In this document: piece after piece, positions 10,501 to 22,500 of the stretch | Position numbering within the stretch: position 1 is the stretch's first letter | Layout: each line of letters begins with the position of its first letter | From: Trachythela sp. YZ-2020 | Lineage: Eukaryota > Cnidaria > Anthozoa > Malacalcyonacea > Clavulariidae | DNA: 64,000 nucleotides | NCBI GenBank assembly: GCA_016169945.1 | Contig: JADLSH010000388.1 | Coordinates: 372,001 to 436,000, forward strand | Direction of reading: 5' to 3' | The notes under the pieces: model-generated | Told to the model about the DNA's origin: nothing | What the model saw: the letters and a program-made list of their open reading frames with translations, nothing else | Database searches by the model: none | Program-made: the position numbers and the translations under genes

Positions 10501-13500
10501 TCGTTGCAACTTCGGTCAAAACAATTTGGGGGAAAAATATTTCAAGCTGTGCCTCTATCGTTATACCGATCGAAGATCAAAAGTAAACTTAGTAGGAGGT
10601 GATGTTGAGATCATGGAAATGTGAATCAATGATCCTGTCGATTGACCCAAATAGTATGTGAAAAGTTAATACAAATGGGCAAATGCCATGCTTTTTATTA
10701 TAATAATTTCATGTTTATTGACACATCATCGCATAATAAAATGAATTACAATGTGTTTACATAGAGTACAAAAAGTATAAAAATTGTACGAAATTCATGT
10801 TACAACAGTATTTATAAAAATGTCTATAAGATATAAAATTATGTATAATTATTCAAAGTACGTATCATACTTGGAAAAAAACTGTTATTAAACCTATCAG
10901 TTCTACATTTAAAAGAAGAAAAATGGTTTATGTTCCTTACATTATAATCGTGGTCGTTTTCCCGCGTCTGGGTGAGGTGGCGCAATAGGTGGCCACCTAA
11001 CATTATCTTTTTCATAGTTCTCTCACAAAGATCTGCCCGACGTTCATCAAGCCTAGGGCACAGCAATGTTTCTAATGCTTCACTATAAGATCGACCCGGT
11101 AGGATAATCCTCAGTGCACGTTTTTTAGTTTTCTCAACTTCTTCAGACAGATATATGGGCAGACTAAAAGGCCAAACAGTACAACAATATTCTAAAATAG
11201 ACCGAATCAGGGCTTAGTAGATGGTAATGAGGTCATGTGGAGGAATCCCTCCCCGGCGCAGAACACGTAAAATATGTAATCGCTTAGACGCTTTACTAAC
11301 AGACATCAAAATATGTTCATTCCACTTAAGGTCATTCTGAATGATCAATCCAATAACTTTGTGGGATGTTTCGGATTCCAAAACTTGGTTACCAATGTGG
11401 AGGTTTGGCAGTTCAGGTCTGTTCCTAAAGAAACAAATTTGCATGTCTTTACATTTTTTGGCGTTTAGTTTCATCAGGTTGTTTGATGCCCTTCTGCTCA
11501 CGGAGTTTAAGTCGGACTGGATTGCAGATGACTCGTCATTTCTTGACAGAGTTTCGGAGAAGGAAACATCGTCAACAAATATCCAAATGTCCGACTTTCC
11601 TGTGATGCATTGCAAGTCGTTGACCATAATTAAGAACAGGATTGGTCCCAATTTCGTACGTTGGGGAATTCCGGCATTAACAGGTAGCCAGTCAGAAACG
11701 GCTTTACCAAGTTTGACGCATTGCTTTCGCCCAGACAGAAAGTTTGCAATCCATGGAATTAAAGATCTCCTAACTCCAATATCTACGAGTTTTTGAATGA
11801 GAACATTGTTTTCCAATTCGATCGAAAGCTTTAGAGAAATCCAAAAAGCATAGGCGAAGGTACTGGCCTGGTGAATCCAGGTGGGAAGGCCAGGAATGCA
11901 ACATATCAAGCAGGCAATAGGTGGTTGATGATCCTTTTAAACAACCGAACTGTTGTGGGTCTATATTTTTCCCGACATCTGAATTCATCCATTGGACAAC
12001 AAAGTCATCGAGGACTTTAGAACGGCATGCCGTTAGTGATATAGGTCTTGTATCGTCCTCATTAGTAGGTTTCTGGACTTTAGGTATCGGGATAATATGT
12101 GAATTTTTCCATATATTTGGAACTACCCCAGATGAAAGCGATGTATTGAAAATGTTTGCGACCGGTTGGGCAAATAAGTAATCGTGTGGTTCAATAAGAG
12201 GCACTTGGTCGACAGCGGCCAGATAAACTGGTAGCAAGGTACGGTCAGATCGAGCGGTGGAATGTCCGAATTGACAGAAGTATAAAAATTGTTCAGGCTA
12301 TTGGCCAGTTCCTGATCAGATAATAACTTACCGTCCTTCTCAAGGGCAAGGATTGTACTTCTGAGATCGGCCGGACATTTTATTGACAAACTGCCACCAC
12401 TTACGGCATTCATCCGTTTTGAGATGCTGGAATTTATTCCTGTAGTATGACTTCTTCCTTAAGGCAATTTCGGTTTGAACTTGAAACCTTAATATCCGCC
12501 ACTGTTGTAAATTTCCACTATAGAAAGCTCTCTGACGGTCACTAGTAAGTTGTTTAATAGACGCTGTCATCCATGACTTGTCAGAATGACAAAACCTTAT
12601 AGACTTCAGAGGGATAAATCTATCAAGCGCTGTGGATACCTGCATGGGACAAAAAGGAGTTAGGAAGGTCATCTACAGAGGGATTTGGGCCAAGTTCATG
12701 AAACCATTGATGTATACTAGCCCAACGACCAAACGCATTGACAGCAGATCGTGGATAGCGACGTATGGAGCGTTTAAGTGGCTTAGTGTGTAACTTGCTA
12801 ATGTTACCATTTTCAGTTGGAAGCCATTGTACTATACATATAAATGTGTAAATTAGTAACTATAAGGTCAAGGGTAGCGGACTCCGTTGTAGGAGGGAGA
12901 CTATTTGCTTCAGACATAGACTGTTGGTTAAGTTGGAAACATCAAAATTTGTTAAATCGCCCAGAATTATAATACCACAGTCAGGGTAGTTATTCCGGAC
13001 AGAATCTGCTGTATTCGTCGACGTCACGTTGTTCTTGGGCAGTTCTTCCGGGAGGGTTGTACAGAACACAGACCACCATGGCTGAAGGAGGTCTCGGTAG
13101 ACGTGTAGGGCGGATCCAGTTTGTTACTGTTCCGAACAGGGTTTTCTTATATAGTAAACTCGCCCATAATACAATGCCAAACCGCGCGATCGAATATTTG
13201 ACCCAGGATCTCAGACGTGCAAGGCGCCTCCTCTAACTACAGTGCATCCAAGGTCGTCGTGAGCGTGGGGATAATCCCTGCATCAACTGTCATTGGGAAC
13301 GTTTTGACATTTTTACATATACTCCCATTCACTATACCATAATCAAAAATTATTATCTAAATCACTAAATTTACTGTGTATGGTCATTTTAGAAGTAATT
13401 GCTTTGCAGGAATTGAGATCATTACCGACAACCTTGGACAAAAAGACTTGAGAAAAATTGAAAAATATTAAAAATACTGCATATTTTAGGTTTATTTTGA

Positions 13501-16500
13501 TTTTTTTTTTGCCCCCCCCCCCCTTCCCCCCCCCTTATCAATGATGAATAGTTTGGTAGAGGAGTCACCCAACATTGATTTGGGGGAGGGGGGGTGGGAT
13601 ACTTAAAGTTATCGTATTTTTATGTTTAAATATTAACACCAATTGAAATTCCAAAATTTTCTCAACAATTTTGTCCAAGATTGTCTGTGAGTAAGTTTAC
13701 ATATTTACTCAGTATTTTTGTATGTGTGTGTATGATTATGTGAGTTATTTGTGAAATAACACATCAGTAAAGTCAGCCTGTAATAGAATGATCAAATATT
13801 GCGGTACATCGTAAACCCACGGTTAACAATGGTTAACACGTCAATTACTTTACATATACTACAATCCGGGAGGAAAAAGCTTAAAAAATTCACGGTTTAC
13901 ACCACTTCAACCATCCTACAAAAATGTATGATCATCAAAGGTTTTTTTAATAAAGCGGTGTAAACCGTTGTAAACCGTGTTTTATTTACGCCAACATATA
14001 AATATTAAAATTATTTGTTAAGTATAATTGTTTGTGTACTGTGAAATAGGTTTTCTTTGCTATAAAACCATTTACTGGCTTGACAAGTTGTTTGAAACAG
14101 TAAAAATATAAGACCTACTCGTGCACGCTTTACAAAGCGGGACTTACCATGTTGCCTGTAAACCACCCTAGCCAACATGTACATAAATTTACATAATTTA
14201 AATTAATTCTGATTTCAAATTCTGGGTAGTTATATCCCATTTCAATAATTTGTTTAAAATTTTTTCAAAATTATGGCTTTGAGTGTTTCAGATATTTTAA
14301 GCATTGTACTTTTGGAATCTGTTGTTAGTTTTGTCAAGTTTTTGGTTTTTCAAGGCGAAAAAAGCATTTGAAGTGATCTTGGTCAACCATTTTCCCCTTA
14401 GCAACGCATTTTTACCCTTAGCAACGCATTTTTACCCAAAAAAAAACATGAAAAAACAACAACAAAAACAGTTTTTGAAGTTTCTACTTTTCATGTATGT
14501 GATTTAAGACTCATTTCAATAGCTGCTGTTTGATTGGTCAGTGTTAATCGTCATGGCAACGCCAAAGGCCATGGCTTCATAGCAAATTTACATTCAAACA
14601 TTGAGCGAGTTTACCTACAAACACTGTGATTTCTTCGGATTTTTTCATGACTTACTGCCGTTTTTTTAAATTGTGTTATTTTGTCATCTTGTGATAATAC
14701 TTTTTGACAAAATCATGGCAAATGAGCAGAATAGAAAGAGAACAAAGAAGAGAAAACCACCAAGAAAGGGAACCAAGAAATTCAATGATGGCGGCGAGCC
14801 ATCTTCTCAAAATCCTGGTTCTTCTCATGCGAAGCTTGGTGATTCCACTGCCAAATTTGGCGAGAATCCTAGTCACAGTGAATCTGTCAAAGAAGGCACC
14901 ATATTCATGGATGTAGAGGTATTGTTTGGTGTATTTAATGAAATCTTAAAATGCCCTGACTGTGGTAACCAAATGTTTGGATGTTGAGATTATGTCTGAT
15001 AAGTGCAAGGCATGCCAGAAATGGGGGAAAAGGATAAATGATCCTAAATACCCAGAGTGGAAAGCTAGCCACCAGTGCAAGATCAACCACACTGGCAGCG
15101 CAAACAGTATGGAGACAGTTGGCGCTCTGCGAATGTTTCAACGATCACATGTATCACGAGGACTCAAGTATAAGAACATGCTCGGTGACGGTGACTCCTC
15201 CACGTACAATAACATTGTACAGAGCAAGCCCTATGGTGAGGAATGCATTCCAAACAAGATGGAATGTATAGGACATGTTCAGAAGAGAGTCGGCAGTAGA
15301 TTGCGAAAGCTAAATAATTCGTCGAAAGGTGTGAAGTTGAGTGATGGGAAAGGATTAGGAGGTAGAGGAAGGTTGACAGATGGAAAGATTGATGTATTGC
15401 AAAATTACTATGGTCTGGCAGTGAGAAACAACTTGGATGATGTGAATAAAATGGCCACAGCCATCAAAGCAGTTGTATATCATGTTGCCTCGACTGATGC
15501 AGAACCACGCCATCACCTTTGTCCTGACGGAGACAACAGTTGGTGTGGCTACAAGAGAGATGAAGAGGGCTACAAACACAAGAATGGCATTCCTGAAGCA
15601 ATTGTTAAAGTTATTGAGCCAGTCTTCAATGACCTCAGCAACCCTGCCCTTCTGCAAAAGTGCACCCACGGATTGACTCAGAATGTCAATGAATGTCTGA
15701 ACGGGCTAATTTGGGATCGATGTCCCAAAACCACCTATGTGGAACAGGAAACTGTTGCTTTGGCCACCTTTCTGGCAGTACTAAAATTTAATGATGGTGA
15801 TATATCATATCTGAAGCTGTTGGAGGACCTGAACATCAAGCCCGGGCTGTTTACTTGCCAAGGTGCGCGGAGATGTGACCAATCTCGAATCCGGTTGTCG
15901 GCAAATAAAGCAATGGAAACAGTGAAAAATAGAAGGAAAACACTGAGGCACTTAAGGAAAAAGTACATTGATGTTGTTGAAGAGCAGGAAGGTGTTGTGT
16001 ATGAAGCTGGAGGCTTCTAAAGCCATAGTAAGGTACTTTGACAGAAGACGAAAGTTTTAAAATGGATTTTCTCCATTTAGCAATTTTGAAGGTGTTGACG
16101 ATCTCTGTGACACTGTAAATTTGTAAATATATAGGGGAGCAACTTGAAATTTGGCATACTTATTCTTTACAATGTGGGCTATTATGTGACAATCTTCAAA
16201 TTTCAGTATTCTGTGTCATTGGTGATTTATAGACCAATTACACAATAAATTCATTGTTCGAAAGTCAAAATTATGGAAAAAAGTTTATTTTTTGGCCCAA
16301 TATTTTTTACAAGCATTTTTAAAGAAATTAAAGAATGTTACATGATAGCTTAGGTTCTAAGATTTTTAAAGATGTATCATTCAATAAAATAGGATAACTG
16401 GTTCTGGAGATATCGTGTTTACGATACAAAGTAATTATGCATTAATTAGAGGCAGCCATATTGGATAATTAGCCTAATTAATGACTTTTCAAAAAAAAAA

Positions 16501-19500
16501 TTTCAATTGCCATTTTCCAACACCCAATCCTTCAAAAATGGCTAAATTCATATCCATAACTTTAAAATTGGGAAAAAACACTCGAAAGGGGAATAACTAC
16601 CTAATATGTACTAGTATACAGCATGAACAGCATAATTTATTAATACTTTATTCTATTTCCTTTACTACGTATTATTAAATCAATTATCTTGTTCATTGAG
16701 TCAATAATGTTGTCAATTGTGTTAGAAGGAAAATTAAGAAATGTTGCAATGATGCGATTCTTGAATTCTTCGTAACTTTCTTGTGTAATATTTTGCTCTA
16801 AAGCTTGATTTGTTAGTTCTTTTCTTACTAAATGAAACAGATTTTCAATAGGATTGAGATCTGGACATCGAGCGGGAATGGAAAACAATTCCGCTTTAAT
16901 ACTTTTAAGCACCTTCTTTACAGCTGCTGAGTTTTGGCTTGGATCCCCATCCTGAAGCCAAAGCATTGATCTTCCTTTTTCGGCTTTTTGGAAAAGACCC
17001 AGAAAAGTTCACCGTACATATCCTTTAAAATATGGTCCATCAAGTTTTTCGTATGGGTCGCATGCAATGACTCCTTTGTTGTAGGAAATGCTTACAAATA
17101 GCTTAACCACTTTTCCACCGCTACCTTCCTTACTCCCTTTCGCTGTACATCATTCCGCTAAACCTTCCTTTTTTGTTCTCCATATACGTCCTTGAGGTGC
17201 TCTAGCCTGACCTGCTGGATACCGTTTATAATAAAAACTAACCCCATCTAAATAAAAGTTTATTTGCGAAGTCCAAAAATTGGTTGGTCTGGTTTTTTTT
17301 ACTTCTTTTGCAAATTTATATCGCTTTATTAGGTCTTTACCAGTAAGAACTCCCTTTTTTCTCGTCTGCATATACCCATAGCCATGTTCATTCAATCGCC
17401 TACGCACTGTTCGGTTGCTGACGTTCTTTATATGTATCCCACACGCCTCCAAAAGGCGACCAGAACAAAAGTTTGGATTATCTTCACGCAAAACCTGCAC
17501 TTGGCGAATGATCTTTCTCTCCATGCGCAGGCTAATTTTTCGAGGTCGCACAGGACCGCCTTTCTTTTTGACGGATTTCAATGAGGACAAACCACTTTTC
17601 TTAATTCGATATATTGTAGCAAGTGAAACACCAAGATCAGTGGATACTTTCGAGGGCTTTTCTTTTAGATCTCTCACACAAAATAAAATATACGCCTTTG
17701 TTTTCTCTGGAAGTAAGCCTTTGAAGACCATCTTCCCAGTAAATTTTGCTGACAAATGATCTACGTCATGGTGTTTAATTGGTTTAATTGGTTAATTGGC
17801 TGTCCAATTGCGTAATAAATGAAATGACAAGAAACCGTGGGCACTAGTCTTTACCCATACCATCATTTAACCCCGTATACATTAACAAATTTAAAAATTT
17901 TATAAAAACCATTCTCAGACAATCTTGGACAAAAAGACTTGAGAAAAATTGAAAAATATGAAAAATACTGCATATTTTAGGTTTATTTTGATTTTTTTTG
18001 CCCCCTCCCCCCTCCCCCCCTTATCAATGTTGAATATTTTGGTAGAGGAGTCACCCAACATTGATTTGGGGGAGGGGAGATACTTAAAGTTATTATCGTA
18101 TTTTTGTGTTTATATATTAACACTAAGTGAAATTCCAAAATTTTCTCAACAATTTTGTCCAAGATTGTAGGTTCCCGAAATTTAATATGTTCTAAGCAAA
18201 GAATACCACCGAACCTTCCTATTTCCCCACACCTCACAAAAGTGATTGCAAGATCTTATATTTATAGAGGGACGGTTAAAAAACAAAAAAATTATCTTGA
18301 AATCTATACTAAGCAAATTATGTGTAACATATTGTTATAGATTTCCATGATATTTAACAACTATTTGACGTGGCTATGCGTGATTAGTAAGACTATCCAG
18401 ACCGAAGGTTCTGTTACCTCGCCCTAAATTGTGGAATGCCAGTTCATTTTGAAATCTTACAATTATTAATCTCTTGTAAACATAAATATTACATTTCATT
18501 ACGTTTTAGTCAAAATAATTTCTACTCTTTCAATTCTAATCCGTTTGTCTTAGAGACTTAACGAATAATGGTATTAAAGACATTGAGCCAGGAGCCTTTA
18601 ACGATTTGGAAAATATGACCGAGCTGTAAGTATTGGCGAAATTATATTTGTAGTACAAACATGTTCAATAAAAATAAAGAGAAGATATACTTCGCCAATA
18701 GAAGACATAAAAGCGACTTGTAGACCTAAGATATGTTAAACGAATTCATATCTTTAGTTTACAAGGTGTTAGTATTCGGATGACGGTTTTATTTTGTCCA
18801 TTATACGACAATGATATTTTTATCTTTTAATCTTTTCTTTCAGGGATCTGTCAAACCAAAAACTTCAAAATATTCCTGAGAATGTATTTCAAGGCCTCGT
18901 GTCCTTACGTAACCTGTAAGTACCACGTTTTGTATATAGTTTGATATTACTTCCTAATCTATTTTCTGAAACAACTCTCTTGGACTTTTACCCAGCATAA
19001 ACTATCTTTGTGGGAGAGAACCAGAGTAGCCAAAGAAAACCTATCGCGTTGATTATACTTTTACGGGCATATAAAAGCGACAGCGAGTATTTACCCCAGG
19101 GTCTCAGATGTACAAAACGCTTTTTCTGACTAAGGGGCATCAAAGGGGAAAGGTGGTCGCGAGCTAGAGTGGGGGTGAATACCTGCGCCAAATTCAATGG
19201 AGAAATAAAAACATGTTTTTACTATTTGGCTTATAGTCTTGAAAATATACTCTACTGTTTAGGTTCCTAAAATTTCTTGTTTTCAGTCTTCTTAGACACA
19301 ATAATCTTGTAAAATCGCTTCAGAAAAGGAGCCGGAACTAAAACTGTAACGAGGAACTGCTAGGGCCATTAGGGCCACTAGGGGCTCACATGACTAACCA
19401 AGATGGCGACTATTTAACAATTAGTCGCCGAAGGCGAGGTGATTACAAGCCTATAGTCATTGAGCCGAAGGCGAAGTGACTATAGGCTTGTAATCACCGA

Positions 19501-22500
19501 GCCTGAGGCGACTAATTGTTTTAGTATAAGTTTTTAGGTGTTTACCAACTTTAACTTTGTTGAAATTACATTAAATAAAGAATTCACACCAAATTTTATA
19601 ATAAATTATGCAAGCAGAAGTCAGCACACCACAAGACCAAGACGTCACAAATTCGCATGCGCTGTGTGTTGTTTGTTCATTTCAATTTTCGAAGAGAAAA
19701 GTTAACAGTATTTTATTTAATACAATGAATATATACAACTAAATCAAGCAAAAATGCTCCAAAACATTGTCAAATTTAACGACTGCCATTCAGATTTACG
19801 TTGAATGTAAACTGACAGTTATTGAACGACCCAGATGGAAGGATTGAACCGGAATTTAAACCAAGCGAGTTGAAAAAGGTTTCATGTTCATTGACATTGC
19901 CATTGGAACACGGATCTGTTGCCGAAGCCGATCGTGAAGTCGAAGCCGATGAAATGGATGAACCTTCTTTTGCCAAATCAAGAGATCGATGACGAAATTC
20001 TGGACTTCTTTCGCTATGGATGAACGATGTCAGAGCTGTCGACATTTCCTTGAACTGGTCAAGTGTTGGCCGTTCGCAGTAGCTTTCGATACTTGAATCG
20101 GATTTGTGGCCCGTTATGGCCTTGATCTTACGAGTCTCGATGTTGTTTCCAGACAAAACAGTGACGGTTGTCGCTCTCAGGGAATGGTTGGTCAGATAAG
20201 GGATGATTTCAGCTCTCTCGGTCATTTTTCGTAACATGTTTTCCAGCGTGTTGTGCCCAACGTTACAAGCATCGTACCAGACAACGTCAACAATAGGATT
20301 GAATTTTACCGAACTCTCGTTTTTTGGTCGTTGGAATAAGCTTTCAATCTTGGGATTAAGATGGCTCATGAACACTTTGAGGACTTCTACGGGGCATCGT
20401 TTGGAACCAGGCTGAGAAAAGATTTTGCCGTCTGAGTGGTCTTCGCTTCCATGAAGGCCTCCCGTGTGGTTTTTCGAAGTTAGGACAGCACCAGGTTCAC
20501 TTCTGTTCAGCTCGAAATATTCCTGGCCGTCTGCAGTGGACACTAGGCGAAGCATTGACTTCTTTAAAGAATTCATTTTGTCCATGAAACCACTCTATTA
20601 AAATGAATTTTTTGTGTTTGTTTTAATTATTGTTTGTTTACATAATAAAATTTATGCTGATATCACAGCCTCGCTGATACAACAAAGACAAGTTTTAAAG
20701 CACAAAAGCACAAACATTTAAAAATTTTACCTTGAAAAATCGTTATACCAAATTTTGTTGCCTTTTTAGTTTTTTTGGGAATGCTGTCTTGCTTAATTTT
20801 TTCAATTTCGTCGCCTGTCACTACTGCAAAACGAGTAGCCATTTTGAAAAAAAATATGAAAAAGTGATAGCCACAGGGCACCCAGTGACTATCACTTCAG
20901 AGACAGTGAATCTTGACCAATCAGAATGCAGGAAAATCAATGGTCACCTGGAAATTTATACTAAAGCGCTTTAGTTTATTTGTTTATTTTGTATTTTAAT
21001 CAATAAAACTCATTTCTAAAAGCATGACATGTCACAAGCATGACACAAGTCATGAGAAACCAAAACGAAAGCGAAGTAATTTGTGGACAGTTTCGACGTT
21101 ATAAAGCAGACAGAAAAAAGAATTTGTAGAAATACGACTAAATTTTGTATAAGAGTGTATCCATATTTGTATAACATAACAACATGGCAAGCTTTCATAT
21201 TCCCCCCCTGGAAGTTCTTGAGTTAAACGACGGATCTTACACCACAAATTAGCATGAATGGAAATCGGCTTGGAGAAATTACACTCTTGAAAGAAATATA
21301 GATAAAGAAGGAGAAGAAAGAATGGGTGGCAACACCCTTGTCAGTAATAGGAAAGGAGGCAAATAAGGTTTTTCGCACATTTGTTTGGTCTAATGAAGGT
21401 GACTGTAAGAAAATTGATGTAGTCCTAAAGCAACTTGAAGATTATTAATTTATTATATTCGAAGGCAGAATGTTACTGATGAACTTTTCCGTTTATTTAC
21501 GCGTGAGCAAACAGCAACAGAAACCATAGATACATGGCAGAGCATCGACAAATTGCACTGCAGCGTACAGCTGTGATATAGAATCGCGTACACTAGATCA
21601 GTTACTTCGTGACCGCCTCATTACTGATATTCGAGAAGCAAAGGTACGTGAAAAGCGTTTTCGAGACAATAACCTTACCCTTCAGAAAGCAGTAGACAAA
21701 GCAAGAGATCCTGAGAGCACAGCCACTTAAATGAAAGAGATAGATTCGGAAGCTGGAGTGCATGCTGTTCGAGAGAAACAATACAAAGATAACTCAAAGG
21801 AAGACGAGCAACAACACAAAGATGGCCGCCATTCGACTCAAATAAACTATTGTAAATACAGTGGTCGTGATCACGACAGGTATGCAGGAAATGTGTTGTA
21901 AAAAATAATTTTGCTCTTAAGGAGGCTCCCTACAGTAATACTCGAGAGGATCGCGAGACGAGAGTGAAAAACGCGTGGTAAGTACGTGGAATTTCCCACG
22001 CAAATTCGACGAAGATTGGTCCGGTTTTGAAAAATATTTTTCACTATTCTGAAAGATTTGTAATAAAAAAAACATTTGAATAATGTGACAAAGCAACAAA
22101 CACTGAGGAGCGATTTTTACTATGATACAAATATTGCTGACAGTAATAAAGCAAATTTATTAAAAACATTTTTAATGCTGTTCACTAAGAGTTTATAAAA
22201 CATTTATTAACTATTGTATGAAAGTCGTTTAGTAATACTTGCATGTTTTTACAAGGTAAACAGTAAAAATATCACAGTTCTATGGCAAAATACCGACTTG
22301 TTCATATTCAGCAAAAGTGCAAAACTAAGCAAAAATATATCCAGCTGTACGGCTGTTAAAACTCGTGAATTGAGTCAATGGCAGGATTCAATTGATTTCA
22401 ATCTAAGAAGTTTTAGACTTAAATTTATCCCTTCACAGTATTTCTTGGCTCTCCATGGCTCTCAAATATATTGAATAAACGTCAAAATCAAAAGATAAAA

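Noticed and set aside
11341..12181. Plus-strand open frames of 86-151 codons
   Set aside because: They are antisense to the LINE RT, which has clear RT motifs on the minus strand.
16640..16966. A separate small gene encoding the QDGDPSQN...PIENLF protein
   Set aside because: It is in the same frame as the upstream 17150-17755 stretch and is the C-terminal half of one Tc1 transposase split by TGA codons.
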